64,000 nucleotides of DNA from Rhodobacterales bacterium (GCA_026400355.1 JAPLPE010000018.1:27738-91737); one strand, 5' to 3'; counted from the first letter of the stretch, positions 43,855 to 53,418 are shown. Notes: generated from the letters alone by a model not told the origin. Translations and numbers: made by a program.

Positions 43855-44263
43855 GACGTTTGGGCACAAACGGCAGCGGGGCCACCGGAATGCCATCTTC
43901 GATCAGCTTGCGCGCCTCGTCCAGCCGCGCCTCGCCATAGATCGCGCGTTCGGGTTTGTCGCCGTCGTGCATGGCGCGCGCCTCGGCGGCGAAGGAGAGG
44001 CCGACGTAATCGGCGTTCTCTTCGATCTGGCGGCGCATTTCCGCCAGCTTCGTTTCAATGTCGGATTCGGGGGTTACGGCGGCAAGGGCCGGAGTGTTGT
44101 CGGTCCGGACGGAGGGGGCCATGAGCGCCTTGGCCACGTCGGTCGCGCCGCAATGGGTGCAGGTGACAAGATTGCGGGCGGCAAGTGTATCAAAGGCATC
44201 GGCAGACTGAAACCAGCTGTCAAAGGAATGTCCGTCCTTGCAGGTCAGACTGTATCGGATCAT
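43844..44263 (-). CDS. DUF1178 protein
   Basis: The 139-residue protein has the DUF1178 start MIRYSLTCKDGHSFDSWFQS and the pair of cysteines in CTHCGATDVAKALMAPSV, likely binding zinc. It is conserved in alphaproteobacteria with unknown role. Longer frames to 44536 run over non-coding sequence. It overlaps the downstream SDR by 11 bases. Confidence 0.88.
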   Translation of the reverse strand: MIRYSLTCKDGHSFDSWFQSADAFDTLAARNLVTCTHCGATDVAKALMAPSVRTDNTPALAAVTPESDIETKLAEMRRQIEENADYVGLSFAAEARAMHDGDKPERAIYGEARLDEARKLIEDGIPVAPLPFVPKRHAN

Positions 44264-44447
44264 CGTCTGGTGGACCCCGGAGTGTTTCGGCCCGCCCGAC
44301 AGACCATTAGGGGAAGATAGACATCCCTGCGGCGCGGGCAATGGGGCAGAATGGAAATGGGTGGTCTGTGGCCGCGCGGTCCCCTTGGCGGATGTGCGGC
44401 GCGATCTAGGTGGTTTGGAAGAGGCTGCAATGGGCGGAGGGTTTGCA

Positions 44448-44987
44448 ATGTTGAAAGGAATACTGACTGCGGTTGCTATTGCACTGGCGGGGGCTGTGGC
44501 TGCCGGAAACGGAGAGCCGGTGGTGCAATCGTTCACATTTCCGTCAATTGACGGGGGCGAGATCGGCTTTGCCGATTGGGCCGGGCATCCGGTACTGGTG
44601 GCAAATACGGCGTCGCTTTGTGCCTTTGCCCCGCAGTATTCGGGATTGCAGGAGCTTTTTGACCGTTACAGCGCGGCAGGGCTGATCGTTCTGGCGATCC
44701 CTTCGGATGACTTCCGGCAGGAACTGGCCAGTGATACCGAGGTCAAGGATTACTGCGCGATGACCTTTGGCCTGACCATGCCGATGAGCAAGATTTCCCA
44801 TGTGCGCGGGGCCGATGCGATTCCGTTCTATCAGTGGGTGCGCGAAACGGCAGGGTTCGAGCCGGAATGGAACTTCAACAAGGTGCTGATCGGGGCGGAC
44901 GGGTCCATCCTGGGGACATGGGGTTCGGCGGCGCGGCCGATGGGGCCGGCTATCACGGCGGCGGTGGAGAGGGCGCTTGGCCTTTGA
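44448..44987 (+). CDS. Glutathione peroxidase family protein, exported
   Basis: The 179-residue protein has a signal peptide (MLKGILTAVAIALAGAVAAG) and the peroxidase fold: VLVANTASLCAFAPQYSGLQ carries the peroxidatic Cys where the family has NVAS.CG, followed by VLAIPSDDFRQE and WNFNKVLIGADGSILGTW. It reduces peroxides in the periplasm, using thioredoxin or another thiol. ATG 44448 has GGAGG upstream; an ATG at 44430 would only extend the signal. It overlaps the next gene by 11 bases. Confidence 0.85.
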   Translation: MLKGILTAVAIALAGAVAAGNGEPVVQSFTFPSIDGGEIGFADWAGHPVLVANTASLCAFAPQYSGLQELFDRYSAAGLIVLAIPSDDFRQELASDTEVKDYCAMTFGLTMPMSKISHVRGADAIPFYQWVRETAGFEPEWNFNKVLIGADGSILGTWGSAARPMGPAITAAVERALGL

Positions 44988-46107
44988 CGGGATACCCCTG
45001 TTCATCGGATCGGGCATCTACCGGCATTCGACTTACGGCGGATTGCACCCGCTGCGCATCCCGCGCGTATCGACCGTCATTGATCTGAGCTGGGCGCTGG
45101 GCTGGCTGCCCGCGCATCAATATGTGCAAAGCCCCCGGGCCAAGCCTGCGGCACTTACTGCGTTTCACACGGCGGGCTATATCGCGGCGCTGCAGCAGGC
45201 CGAGCGGGATCAGGCGGTGAGCGAAGCGGTGCGGGCGCGGCACCATATCGGCACGTCGTCGGAACCGGTGTTTCCCGAAATGTTCCGGCGGCCCGCAACT
45301 TCGGCCGGGGCGGCGATCCTTGCGGGCGAGATGCTGGCGCAGGGCGGGGTTGTCTACACGCCAGCCAGCGGGACGCATCACGGGATGCCGGACCGGGCCA
45401 ACGGGTTTTGTTATTTGAACGATCCGGCGCTGGCGATCCTGTCGCTGCGGCGGAACGGCGTGCGGCGGGTGGCCTATGTGGACATTGACGCGCATCACCC
45501 GGACGGGGTTGAAGCGGCGTTTCGGGACGATCCCGAAGTGTTGTTGATCTCGGTTCACGAAGAGAACCGCTGGCCTCGAACCGGGTTGATCGGGGAGGAG
45601 GGTGTGGGAAATGTGTTCAACCTGCCCGTGCCGCGGGGTTTTCATGATGACGAGATGGCGCTGGCGCGGGATGAGGTGATCCTGCCCGCAGTTCTGGCGT
45701 TCCGGCCTGACGTGGTCGTGCTGCAATGCGGGGCCGACGGGGTCCTTGAAGATCCGCAGTCCAAGATGGCGCTGTCCAACAATACGCATTGGTCAGTCGT
45801 TGTGGCCCTGCGGATGCTGACGCCGCGTTTCCTTGTGCTGGGCGGGGGCGGGTATAACCCTTGGTCGGTCGCTCGGCTGTGGACCGGGGTCTGGGGCACG
45901 CTGAACGGACATGAGGTCCCGGAGAGTCTGCCAGAACCGGCACAGGCTGTGCTACGGGCGCTGACGTGGCATGGGCAGCGGCATTTCCGGGTGGCACCGG
46001 AAAACTGGGTTACGACGCTGCGCGATCCGGCCCGAGGTGGGGCCATCGGCGCGGAACTGAGGTCGCGCGTGGACAGGCTTGCCGGTCGGCTGCGAGCTAC
46101 TGCCTGA
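44977..46107 (+). CDS. Histone deacetylase-like amidohydrolase (AcuC/AphA type)
   Basis: The 376-residue enzyme has the zinc-dependent deacetylase motifs: ASGTHHGMPDRANGFCYLND with the His pair, VDIDAHHPDGVEAAF with Asp and His, and QCGADGVLEDPQS with Asp. It removes acetyl groups from amines or lysines. TTG at 44977 overlaps the peroxidase gene and is the only start giving full length. Confidence 0.87.
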   Translation: MAFDGIPLFIGSGIYRHSTYGGLHPLRIPRVSTVIDLSWALGWLPAHQYVQSPRAKPAALTAFHTAGYIAALQQAERDQAVSEAVRARHHIGTSSEPVFPEMFRRPATSAGAAILAGEMLAQGGVVYTPASGTHHGMPDRANGFCYLNDPALAILSLRRNGVRRVAYVDIDAHHPDGVEAAFRDDPEVLLISVHEENRWPRTGLIGEEGVGNVFNLPVPRGFHDDEMALARDEVILPAVLAFRPDVVVLQCGADGVLEDPQSKMALSNNTHWSVVVALRMLTPRFLVLGGGGYNPWSVARLWTGVWGTLNGHEVPESLPEPAQAVLRALTWHGQRHFRVAPENWVTTLRDPARGGAIGAELRSRVDRLAGRLRATA

Positions 46108-46272
46108 AGTGGCCGGGCCTTTGCCCCTGTGGTTTAAGACAAGGCATTACCGGGGGCAGAGCGACCGGCGGAAAGCGGTTTTGTCACTCTGTGTCAGAAG
46201 CAGTCTCCCGTTGCCCCGCGGAGCCGGATATGGCAAAACTATAGGAGAGTTCTGAACGAAAGAGTTTAGCCC

Positions 46273-46926
46273 GTGGCCGACTACGAGACCCGCCGGATCA
46301 TGATGGTTGACACGCAAGTGCGGCCTTCGGACGTGACGAAATTCCCCATCATCGAAGCAATGCTTCATATCCCGCGTGAGCTTTACGTGCCTGTCGCGCG
46401 GCGCGAAGCGGCCTATATGGGCGAGAATCTTGATCTGGGCGGCGGGCGTGTGGTGATGGAGCCGCGTACGCTGGCCAAGCTGATCGACTCGCTGGATGTC
46501 CAGCGGGGGGATGTGGTTCTCGATATCGGCTGTGGTCTGGGCTATTCCACGGCGGTTCTGGCGCGACTGGCGGAATTCGTGGTCGCGGTCGAGGATGACC
46601 CGGCCCGCGCCGATGCGGCGCAGGCGACGCTTTCGGATCAGGGTGTCGACAATGCCGCCGTGATAACCGGACCACTGGCTACAGGGGCCGCGAAAAGCGG
46701 GCCCTATGACGTGGTCCTGTTGCAGGGCGCGGTCGAGGTTATGCCGCAGGCGATCCTTGCCCAGTTGCGCGAAGGTGGCCGGATCGGTTGCCTGTTCGCC
46801 GAAGGTGCGCTGGGCGTGGCGCGGATCGGCCTGAAAACCGATGGCCGGGTCACATGGCGTTTCGCGTTCAATGCGGGCGCACCAGTTTTGCCCGGTTTTG
46901 GCCAGCAACCCGCATTTGTATTGTGA
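46273..46926 (+). CDS. Protein-L-isoaspartate O-methyltransferase-like protein
   Basis: The 217-residue protein has the PCMT layout with SAM motif VLDIGCGLGYSTAVLARLAE, and the conserved RREAAYMGENLDLGGGR before it. It repairs damaged aspartyl residues or, as often in this group, is a related enzyme encoded just upstream of an outer-membrane channel gene. The first codon GTG gives the typical MADYETRRIMMVDTQVR start. Confidence 0.85.
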   Translation: MADYETRRIMMVDTQVRPSDVTKFPIIEAMLHIPRELYVPVARREAAYMGENLDLGGGRVVMEPRTLAKLIDSLDVQRGDVVLDIGCGLGYSTAVLARLAEFVVAVEDDPARADAAQATLSDQGVDNAAVITGPLATGAAKSGPYDVVLLQGAVEVMPQAILAQLREGGRIGCLFAEGALGVARIGLKTDGRVTWRFAFNAGAPVLPGFGQQPAFVL

Positions 46927-47020
46927 CCGCCCGCGTCCCCGTCCATCATTCGATGGCCGGGCAGCGGCGTATCGAGTCAGGCGCATCGTTTGGTGCCGGT
47001 GAAAGAGGCAGGGCAGAGCA

Positions 47021-48412
47021 ATGAGAAAGAACCTTGGTTTCCGCTTGCGCAGCGCGGTCGCGGCGACCGTTCTGATGACGGGCATCGCGGTGCCGGCACT
47101 GCAGGCTGAAACGCTCGCCGATGCGATGGCTTATGGGTATGAGAACAGCGGGCTGCTTGACCAGAACCGCGCGCTTCTGCGGGCGGCTGACGAGGATGTG
47201 GCGCAGGCAGTAGGCGCGCTCATGCCGGTGCTCAACTGGCAGGCGCAGGCACAGTTTGATTACCCAGAAAGCCCGTTCGCCAATATAAGCGTCGGCAACA
47301 AGAACCTGACGGCCAACCTCTTCCTGTCCGCGTCGCTGACGCTCTATGATGGCGGATTGACGCGCTATGGCATTGATTCCCAAAAGGAAACCGTTCTTGC
47401 CACGCGGTTTGGGCTGCTTCAGATAGAACAGCAGGTACTGTTGGCCATCGTGCAGGCCTATATGGATGTGCTGCAATCCTATGAACTGGTGAATGTGCGT
47501 GAGGCCAACGTGCGGCTGATCACGCAGGAACTGCGCGCTGCACGGGACCGTTTCGAAGTTGGCGAGGTGACGCGGACCGACGTGGCGCAGGCCGAGGCGC
47601 AACTGGCCGGAGCACGGAGCGATCTGGCGTTTGAACAGGGTGCGCTTGTGAGGGCGATTGAGGCATTCAAGGCTGCTGTGGGCCGTGAGCCAAGGAATCT
47701 GCAACCGGTGGCTGTGGCCAACATCAGGCAGTCGGTCGCAGAGGCCAAATCGATTGCGCTGCAAAGCCATCCGGCGCTTTTGCAGGCGCAGCATCAGGTC
47801 AGCGCGGCCGAAATCAACATCCTGCGCGCGCAGGCTGCAATGAACCCGACCGTCAGCCTGACGGCGCGGGCCGGGGTGGACGAGGTGTTCGACCAGGTGG
47901 CGACGCTGGGGGTGCAGGTGACCGGCCCGATCTATCAGGGCGGGCGCCTGTCGAGCCAGGTGCGGCAGTTCATAGCCTATCGTGATGCGGCGCGCGGTGA
48001 CCTGCTTACCACGGCACGTCAGATCGAACAGAATGTAGGCAATGCCTATTCCTATCTTGATGCGTCCAAGGCGCGGCTTGATGCGTCGGACCGTCAGGTC
48101 CGCGCGGCGACAGTGGCTTTTGAAGGTGTGCGGGAAGAAGCGACTCTGGGCGCGCGGACGACGCTTGACGTGCTGGACGCGGAACAGGAACTGCTGGACG
48201 CCCGCACAAACCAGATTTCTGCGCAGATCGAGGAAGTGCTGGCCAGCTATTCCCTGCTTGCCACGATGGGCCTTCTGACCGCGCAGGCACTGAGCCTGAA
48301 CGTGCAGATCTATGATCCGACGGCCTATTACAACCTTGTCGATGATGCGCCCACGGTGACGTCAGAGCAGGGCCGTGCGCTGGACCGTGTGCTGCAAGCT
48401 ATAGGTGATTGA
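47021..48412 (+). CDS. TolC-family outer-membrane channel
   Basis: The 463-residue protein has a signal peptide (about the first 29 residues, ALQA) and the two repeats of the TolC fold, each with long helices: VQAYMDVLQSYELVNVREAN and RDRFEVGEVTRTDVAQAEAQ in the first, EEATLGARTTLDVLDAEQEL in the second. It forms the trimeric exit duct for type I secretion or efflux. The coupled-looking PCMT gene lies 94 bases upstream. Confidence 0.92.
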   Translation: MRKNLGFRLRSAVAATVLMTGIAVPALQAETLADAMAYGYENSGLLDQNRALLRAADEDVAQAVGALMPVLNWQAQAQFDYPESPFANISVGNKNLTANLFLSASLTLYDGGLTRYGIDSQKETVLATRFGLLQIEQQVLLAIVQAYMDVLQSYELVNVREANVRLITQELRAARDRFEVGEVTRTDVAQAEAQLAGARSDLAFEQGALVRAIEAFKAAVGREPRNLQPVAVANIRQSVAEAKSIALQSHPALLQAQHQVSAAEINILRAQAAMNPTVSLTARAGVDEVFDQVATLGVQVTGPIYQGGRLSSQVRQFIAYRDAARGDLLTTARQIEQNVGNAYSYLDASKARLDASDRQVRAATVAFEGVREEATLGARTTLDVLDAEQELLDARTNQISAQIEEVLASYSLLATMGLLTAQALSLNVQIYDPTAYYNLVDDAPTVTSEQGRALDRVLQAIGD

Positions 48413-48487
48413 TTCAAATCCGCCCGATCGATTGTTTCACGGGGGATTTCGCGTTAAAATCCTTTGTGTAGCCATGCAGGAACAAAT

Positions 48488-49363
48488 ATGTCCGACCCGG
48501 TAACCAACGTAGATATCGAGGACGTCCTTTCATCCATCCGCCGACTTGTGACCGAGGGTGGAAGTCCTGCAACGGCACGGACGAACCCCGACCCATTGGT
48601 TTCGGCATTACGGGGGGCCGCGACGACGCCGCATCCTGCGCCCGGGGCTGCTAGGCCGGAGGCGCGCTTCGTTCTGACCCCTGCGTTTCGTGTGGCCGAT
48701 GTGCCGACCGCGGCCAAGGTGCCGGTGGACGATCTGACTGTCGCAGCGCGCATCATGCCCCGGGAAGAAGCCCTGCGTGCGCTTGACGGCAAGCCCCTCG
48801 CCGTCGGTTTTGATTTCAGTGTGTCGCCGACTGCAAAACCTGCTCCCGTGCCCGACTTAAGCGACGACGTGGGTGTTGCCGCCCCGATTGACGGGCGGTT
48901 GCGCCTGTCGGCGACCGTGGCAGGGCTTGAAGCTGCTGTGACCGCGCAGCCCGATGAATGGGAACCCGATGGCAGCGAAGAGGTTCCGGTGATGGACTGG
49001 TCGCAAGCCGGGCCCGAAGATGCGCCTGTGTTCCGGTCGCGCAACGCGGCGCCGTTCCTGCTTGAGCAGGCGGTTGTGGAACCGACATTCCGCCATGCGG
49101 CGCGGTTCCACTCCGTAGATGAGGCTGACGACCATGACGGTGTTTCTGCCTTCGAAGCCGAGAGCGGGGAAGAGCCGGACGACGAGCTGTCAGCGTACCT
49201 TGCCGAGGGTTATGTGATGGACGAAGAGGCGCTGCGCCGGCTCATCGTCGAGATCGTGCAACAGGAATTGCAGGGTTCACTTGGCGAACGGATCACGCGC
49301 AATGTGCGCAAACTGGTCCGGCGAGAGATTTCGCGGATGATCGCCAGCGAAGAGTTCAAATAG
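48488..49363 (+). CDS. PopZ-like/DUF2497-type pole-organising protein
   Basis: The 291-residue protein starts with VDIEDVLSSIRRLVTEGG, the N-terminal motif shared with PopZ and related alphaproteobacterial proteins, followed by a disordered, proline- and acid-rich middle and a C-terminal helix DEEALRRLIVEIVQQELQGS, LGERITRNVRKLVRREISRM. PopZ forms condensates at cell poles. The match is by layout, so it may be a Rhodobacterales analogue. AGGAA precedes ATG 48488. Confidence 0.6.
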   Translation: MSDPVTNVDIEDVLSSIRRLVTEGGSPATARTNPDPLVSALRGAATTPHPAPGAARPEARFVLTPAFRVADVPTAAKVPVDDLTVAARIMPREEALRALDGKPLAVGFDFSVSPTAKPAPVPDLSDDVGVAAPIDGRLRLSATVAGLEAAVTAQPDEWEPDGSEEVPVMDWSQAGPEDAPVFRSRNAAPFLLEQAVVEPTFRHAARFHSVDEADDHDGVSAFEAESGEEPDDELSAYLAEGYVMDEEALRRLIVEIVQQELQGSLGERITRNVRKLVRREISRMIASEEFK

Positions 49364-49370
49364 GACCGGA

Positions 49371-49790
49371 TCAGTCAGGCGTCTTGCGCCCGTACAGTTC
49401 GAGCCGGTGCCATTCGATGTCATAGCCCAGTTCGGCTGCGATTTCGGCCTGAAGCCGTTCGATCCGGGCCGAGTGGAATTCGATCACTGCCCCCGTATCC
49501 AGATCAATCAGGTGGTCGTGGTGCGTCCGGTCGGCGAGTTCGAACCGTGCGCCCGTGCCGTCGAATTCGTTGCGGAGCACGGTGCCGGCCTTTTCCAGCA
49601 CAGCGAGCGTCCGGTAGACCGTTGCCTGCGACACCGATTGATCCTGCAGACGGGCGCGGGCGAGGATGTCTTCGGCGCGTGGGTGGTCGTTCGCTTCGCG
49701 CAGAACATGCAGGATGGCAAGCCGCTGACGGGTGATACGGACGCCTTCGGCGCGCAGTTCGGATTCACTGTACTGGGTCGGACTGCTCAT
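49371..49790 (-). CDS. mur: Fur-family regulator, probably Mur (manganese)
   Basis: The 139-residue protein has the Fur winged helix (RAEDILARARLQDQSVSQAT, VYRTLAVLEKAG) and the metal-site sequence RTHHDHLIDLDTGAVIEFHS. No C-terminal CxxC pairs are seen, unlike many Fur proteins. It is divergent from sitABCD with 126 bases between starts. In Rhodobacterales and rhizobia the regulator next to sitABCD is Mur, which represses manganese uptake when Mn is high. Confidence 0.85.
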   Translation of the reverse strand: MSSPTQYSESELRAEGVRITRQRLAILHVLREANDHPRAEDILARARLQDQSVSQATVYRTLAVLEKAGTVLRNEFDGTGARFELADRTHHDHLIDLDTGAVIEFHSARIERLQAEIAAELGYDIEWHRLELYGRKTPD

Positions 49791-49835
49791 GACTAAACCC
49801 TACCACATGAAGGATTGATCAATCAAGATTGAGAG

Positions 49836-49880
49836 GCATTCTCATTCTTCTTGACAAGTTGCAAATCGTTCGCATTGTCA
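49836..49880 (+). promoter_or_regulatory. sitA promoter with two Fur/Mur-like sites
   Basis: TTGACA at 49851-49856 with CATTGT 16 bases later gives a likely sigma-70 promoter. GCATTCTCATTC (49836) and GCATTGTCATTC (49872) are near repeats, and TTGCAAATCGTTCGCATTGTCA covers the -10. These are probable Mur binding sites between mur and sitA; the exact consensus is not proved. Confidence 0.55.
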
Positions 49881-49916
49881 TTCTCGATCCATGGGACTTG
49901 AGCAAGGGGTGTGCGG

Positions 49917-50807
49917 ATGCGGCAACTTTCTTTGGCCATCATGTTGTCGGTGCTGGCTGCAGCGCCCGCGTCTGCTGACGAACTCAAGGTTGTGACTACC
50001 TTCACTGTCATCGCCGACATGACCCGCAATGTGGCGAGGGATCATGCGACGGTGGTTTCCGTGACCAAGCCGGGGGCCGAGATTCACGGATACGAACCCA
50101 CGCCGGGTGATCTGGTCGGGGCGGTGGATGCGGATCTGATCCTTTGGAACGGGATGAATCTGGAACGCTGGTTCGAACAGTTCCTTGGGAATCTGGGCGA
50201 TATTCCGTCGGCCGTCCTGTCGGACGGGGTGGTGCCGATCCCGATCAGTGAAGGGTCGCATGAGGGCAAGCCGAACCCGCACGCCTGGATGTCGCCGGTG
50301 TCGGCGCAGATCTATGTCGACAACATCGCCAAGGCCCTGTCTGCCGCTGACCCTGGCAATGCCGCCGACTATCTTGCCAATGCCGAGGCATACAAGGCGC
50401 AACTGACCGAGGCGCTGGCGCCCCTGCAGGCCGAGATTGCGGCGATCCCCGAGGAACATCGCTGGCTTGTCACCTGCGAAGGCGCGTTCAGCTATCTCGC
50501 GCGTGATCTGGGGCTGAAGGAGGCGTATCTTTGGCCTATCAACGCTGATGCGACAGGCACGCCGCAGCAGGTGCGGGGCGTGATCGACACGGTGAAGGAG
50601 CACGCCATTCCGGTCGTCTTCTGTGAAAGCACGGTCAATCAGGACCCGGCGGAACAGGTCGCCCGTGAAACCGGCGCGGCCTATGGCGGGGTCCTTTATG
50701 TCGACAGCCTGTCTGAGGCGGACGGGCCGGTACCGACCTACCTTGATCTGTTGCGCGTCACGACGGAAACCATCGCCACCGGGCTGGCGCATCAGGCGGG
50801 GAACTGA
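49917..50807 (+). CDS. sitA: Manganese ABC transporter substrate-binding protein
   Basis: The 296-residue protein has a signal peptide (MRQLSLAIMLSVLAAAPASA) and a cluster A-I metal-binding fold: VTKPGAEIHGYEPTPGDLVG, PNPHAWMSPVSAQIYVDN and VFCESTVNQDPAEQVARETG carry the His, Glu and Asp ligands. It binds Mn(II) (or Fe) in the periplasm. ATG 49917 is chosen over GTG 49911. It is the first gene of sitABCD. Confidence 0.92.
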   Translation: MRQLSLAIMLSVLAAAPASADELKVVTTFTVIADMTRNVARDHATVVSVTKPGAEIHGYEPTPGDLVGAVDADLILWNGMNLERWFEQFLGNLGDIPSAVLSDGVVPIPISEGSHEGKPNPHAWMSPVSAQIYVDNIAKALSAADPGNAADYLANAEAYKAQLTEALAPLQAEIAAIPEEHRWLVTCEGAFSYLARDLGLKEAYLWPINADATGTPQQVRGVIDTVKEHAIPVVFCESTVNQDPAEQVARETGAAYGGVLYVDSLSEADGPVPTYLDLLRVTTETIATGLAHQAGN

Positions 50808-50810
50808 GCG

Positions 50811-51692
50811 GTGAGTGAGCGCATCGGTATGGATGATGTTACCGCCGCCGGGATCTGGGCCCGGGGGGTAAGCGTGACTTACCGGACCGGGCTGACCGCT
50901 CTCAAGGAGGCGAGCTTTGCCATTCCGCGCGGGTCCATTGCGGCTTTGGTGGGCGTGAACGGGGCGGGGAAATCAACGCTGTTCAAGGCACTAATGGGTT
51001 TCCTGCCGCTTTCCGGAGGCGAGATCGGAATTCTGGGCCAGCCGGTGCAATCCGCGCTCAAGGCTGGGATCGTGGCCTATGTCCCGCAGTCCGAAGAAGT
51101 TGACTGGACCTTTCCGGTGCTGGTCGAAGACGTGGTGATGATGGGCCGCTATGGCCATATGGGCATGCTGCGGATCGCCAAGGCGGCAGATCATGCGGTG
51201 GTGACCAATGCGCTCGCCCGCGTCGGGATGAGCGAATTCCGCAAGCGGCAGATCGGTGAATTGTCGGGCGGGCAGCGCAAACGCGTGTTTCTGGCGCGCG
51301 CACTGGCGCAGGACGGCTGGGTCATCCTGCTCGACGAACCGTTCACGGGCGTGGATGTAAAGACCGAGGAGGCGATCATCCGTCTGCTGCGCGAATTGCG
51401 GGATGAGGGGCGGGTGATGCTGGTGGCGACGCACAATCTGGGCTCCGTGCCCGAGTTCTGCGATCAGGTCGTTCTCGTGAAGGGGACGGTGCTGAACTAC
51501 GGCCCCACAGAAACGACCTTTACCCGCGAGAACCTTGAAGCCGCCTTTGGCGGCGTGCTGCGGCATTTCGTGCTGGGCGGGGGCGATCTGCATGATGATG
51601 CGGACAGCCGGAATGTCACAATCCTGACCGACGACGAACGCCCGATGGTGATTTACGACGAACGGACGCGGACGCAGAAGGAACAGGTATGA
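50811..51692 (+). CDS. sitB: Manganese ABC transporter ATP-binding protein
   Basis: The 293-residue ATPase has Walker A GVNGAGKST, signature LSGGQRKRV, Walker B VILLDEP and the switch His in VATHNLGSVP. It starts with GTG three bases after sitA and overlaps sitC by four bases. It drives Mn uptake. Confidence 0.92.
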   Translation: MSERIGMDDVTAAGIWARGVSVTYRTGLTALKEASFAIPRGSIAALVGVNGAGKSTLFKALMGFLPLSGGEIGILGQPVQSALKAGIVAYVPQSEEVDWTFPVLVEDVVMMGRYGHMGMLRIAKAADHAVVTNALARVGMSEFRKRQIGELSGGQRKRVFLARALAQDGWVILLDEPFTGVDVKTEEAIIRLLRELRDEGRVMLVATHNLGSVPEFCDQVVLVKGTVLNYGPTETTFTRENLEAAFGGVLRHFVLGGGDLHDDADSRNVTILTDDERPMVIYDERTRTQKEQV

Positions 51693-52546
51693 ACGTCCTG
51701 CTGGAACCCTTCGACTATGGCTACATGACCAACGCCATGTGGGTTTCGGCGCTGGTCGGCGGGGTATGCGCGTTTATTTCGGCCTATCTGATGCTCAAGG
51801 GATGGTCGCTGATCGGGGATGCGCTGAGCCACGCGATCGTGCCAGGGGTGGCCGGGGCCTATATGCTGGGCCTGCCTTTCGCGCTGGGGGCCTTCCTGTC
51901 GGGGGGGCTGGCGGCGGGGGCGATGCTGTTTCTGAACCAGCGGACGGAGCTCAAGGAAGATACGATAATCGGGATCATCTTTACCTCGTTCTTCGGGCTC
52001 GGGCTGTTCATGATTTCGGTTTCGCCCACGCCGGTCGACGTCAAGACGATCATCATGGGCAATATTCTTGCCATTTCGCCGTCGGACACACTGCAACTGG
52101 CCATCATCGGGTTTGTCTCGCTCGCGGTGCTGCTGGCCAAATGGAAGGACCTGATGGCCGCCTTCTTTGACGAGAACCATGCGCGGTCCATCGGGTTGCG
52201 GCCGGAACGGCTGCGGTTCGTGTTCTTTGTGCTGCTGTCGGCCTGCAGTGTGGCGGCTTTGCAGACGGTCGGCGCGTTTCTGGTGGTGGCAATGGTCGTG
52301 ACGCCAGGGGCTACGGCCTATCTGTTGACGGACCGGTTTCCGCGCCTGATTGCCCTTTCGGTGGCCATCGGGGCAGGGACGAGTTTTCTGGGGGCGTACC
52401 TGTCCTTCTTCCTCGACGGGGCGACGGGCGGCGTGATCATCTGCTTGCAGACGGCGCTGTTCCTGCTGGCCTTTGCCTTTGCGCCCAAGCATGGGATGCT
52501 GGCCGCGCGCCGCAGGGCTGCGGCAAGCCTGCGGGAAGGCGCATGA
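51689..52546 (+). CDS. sitC: Manganese ABC transporter permease
   Basis: The 285-residue protein has eight or nine helices and the ABC-3 loop LMLKGWSLIGDALSHAIVPG, typical of metal transporters. It overlaps sitB at its start and sitD at its end (both ATGA type), forming the channel with SitD. Confidence 0.92.
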   Translation: MNVLLEPFDYGYMTNAMWVSALVGGVCAFISAYLMLKGWSLIGDALSHAIVPGVAGAYMLGLPFALGAFLSGGLAAGAMLFLNQRTELKEDTIIGIIFTSFFGLGLFMISVSPTPVDVKTIIMGNILAISPSDTLQLAIIGFVSLAVLLAKWKDLMAAFFDENHARSIGLRPERLRFVFFVLLSACSVAALQTVGAFLVVAMVVTPGATAYLLTDRFPRLIALSVAIGAGTSFLGAYLSFFLDGATGGVIICLQTALFLLAFAFAPKHGMLAARRRAAASLREGA

Positions 52547-53418
52547 TGGACTGGCTCATCCCGTTCCAGTTTCCGTTCATGCAGAACGCCTTTCTGGTGA
52601 CGCTGATGATCGCGCCCGCGACGGCGATGCTGTCGTGTTTCATGGTGCTCAAGGGCTGGTCGCTGATGGGGGATGCGATCAGCCATGCAACGCTGCCGGG
52701 GATCGTGGTTGCCTATGTGCTGAACATCCCGCTGGTCATTGGGGCCTTTGTGGCGGGGATCTTCTGTGCGCTCGCGGTGGGGTTTCTGGGCGATAACAGC
52801 CGGATCAAGCGGGATACGGTGATGGGGGTGGTCTTCTCGGGTATGTTCGGCTTTGGCATTGTGCTTTACACCAAGATCCAGTCAGATGTGCATCTGGACC
52901 ATATCCTGTTCGGCAACATGCTTGGCGTAGGCCTCGAGGATCTGTGGACGGCGGGGATTGTGGCGCTGTTCGTGTCGGTGCTGCTGCTTGCCAAGTGGAA
53001 AGACCTGCTGATGCACGCCTTTGACCCCGCGCATGCGCGGGCCATCGGGTTGCGGGTGGGGTGGCTGCATTACGGGCTGCTGACGGTGATTTCGCTGACC
53101 ATAGTGGCGACGCTCAAAGCGGTGGGGCTGATCCTTGCCATCGGGCTTCTGATCGCGCCCGGGGCCATCGCGTTCCTGCTGACGCGGGAATTCCGGCATA
53201 TGCTGATGGTCGCCGTGGCAGTCACGGTAGTGTTGATGACGGGGGGAGTCTATCTGTCGTTCTGGTTGGACAGTGCGCCGGCGCCGACGATCATCCTATT
53301 GCTGTCGATTGCCTTTGTGCTGGCGTTCATCATACGGCAACTGTCGGCCCGTCGGGCGTCCTCGCCAGAGGCGGGGGTGCGCGACGAGGGTTCAGCGGGC
53401 GGCGCGGCCCGCCCCTGA
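52543..53418 (+). CDS. sitD: Manganese ABC transporter permease
   Basis: The 291-residue permease has the matching loop MVLKGWSLMGDAISHATLPG and helices such as AVTVVLMTGGVYLSFWL. It overlaps sitC by four bases. Its last 27 bases overlap, tail to tail, a permease gene on the other strand. Confidence 0.92.
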   Translation: MMDWLIPFQFPFMQNAFLVTLMIAPATAMLSCFMVLKGWSLMGDAISHATLPGIVVAYVLNIPLVIGAFVAGIFCALAVGFLGDNSRIKRDTVMGVVFSGMFGFGIVLYTKIQSDVHLDHILFGNMLGVGLEDLWTAGIVALFVSVLLLAKWKDLLMHAFDPAHARAIGLRVGWLHYGLLTVISLTIVATLKAVGLILAIGLLIAPGAIAFLLTREFRHMLMVAVAVTVVLMTGGVYLSFWLDSAPAPTIILLLSIAFVLAFIIRQLSARRASSPEAGVRDEGSAGGAARP

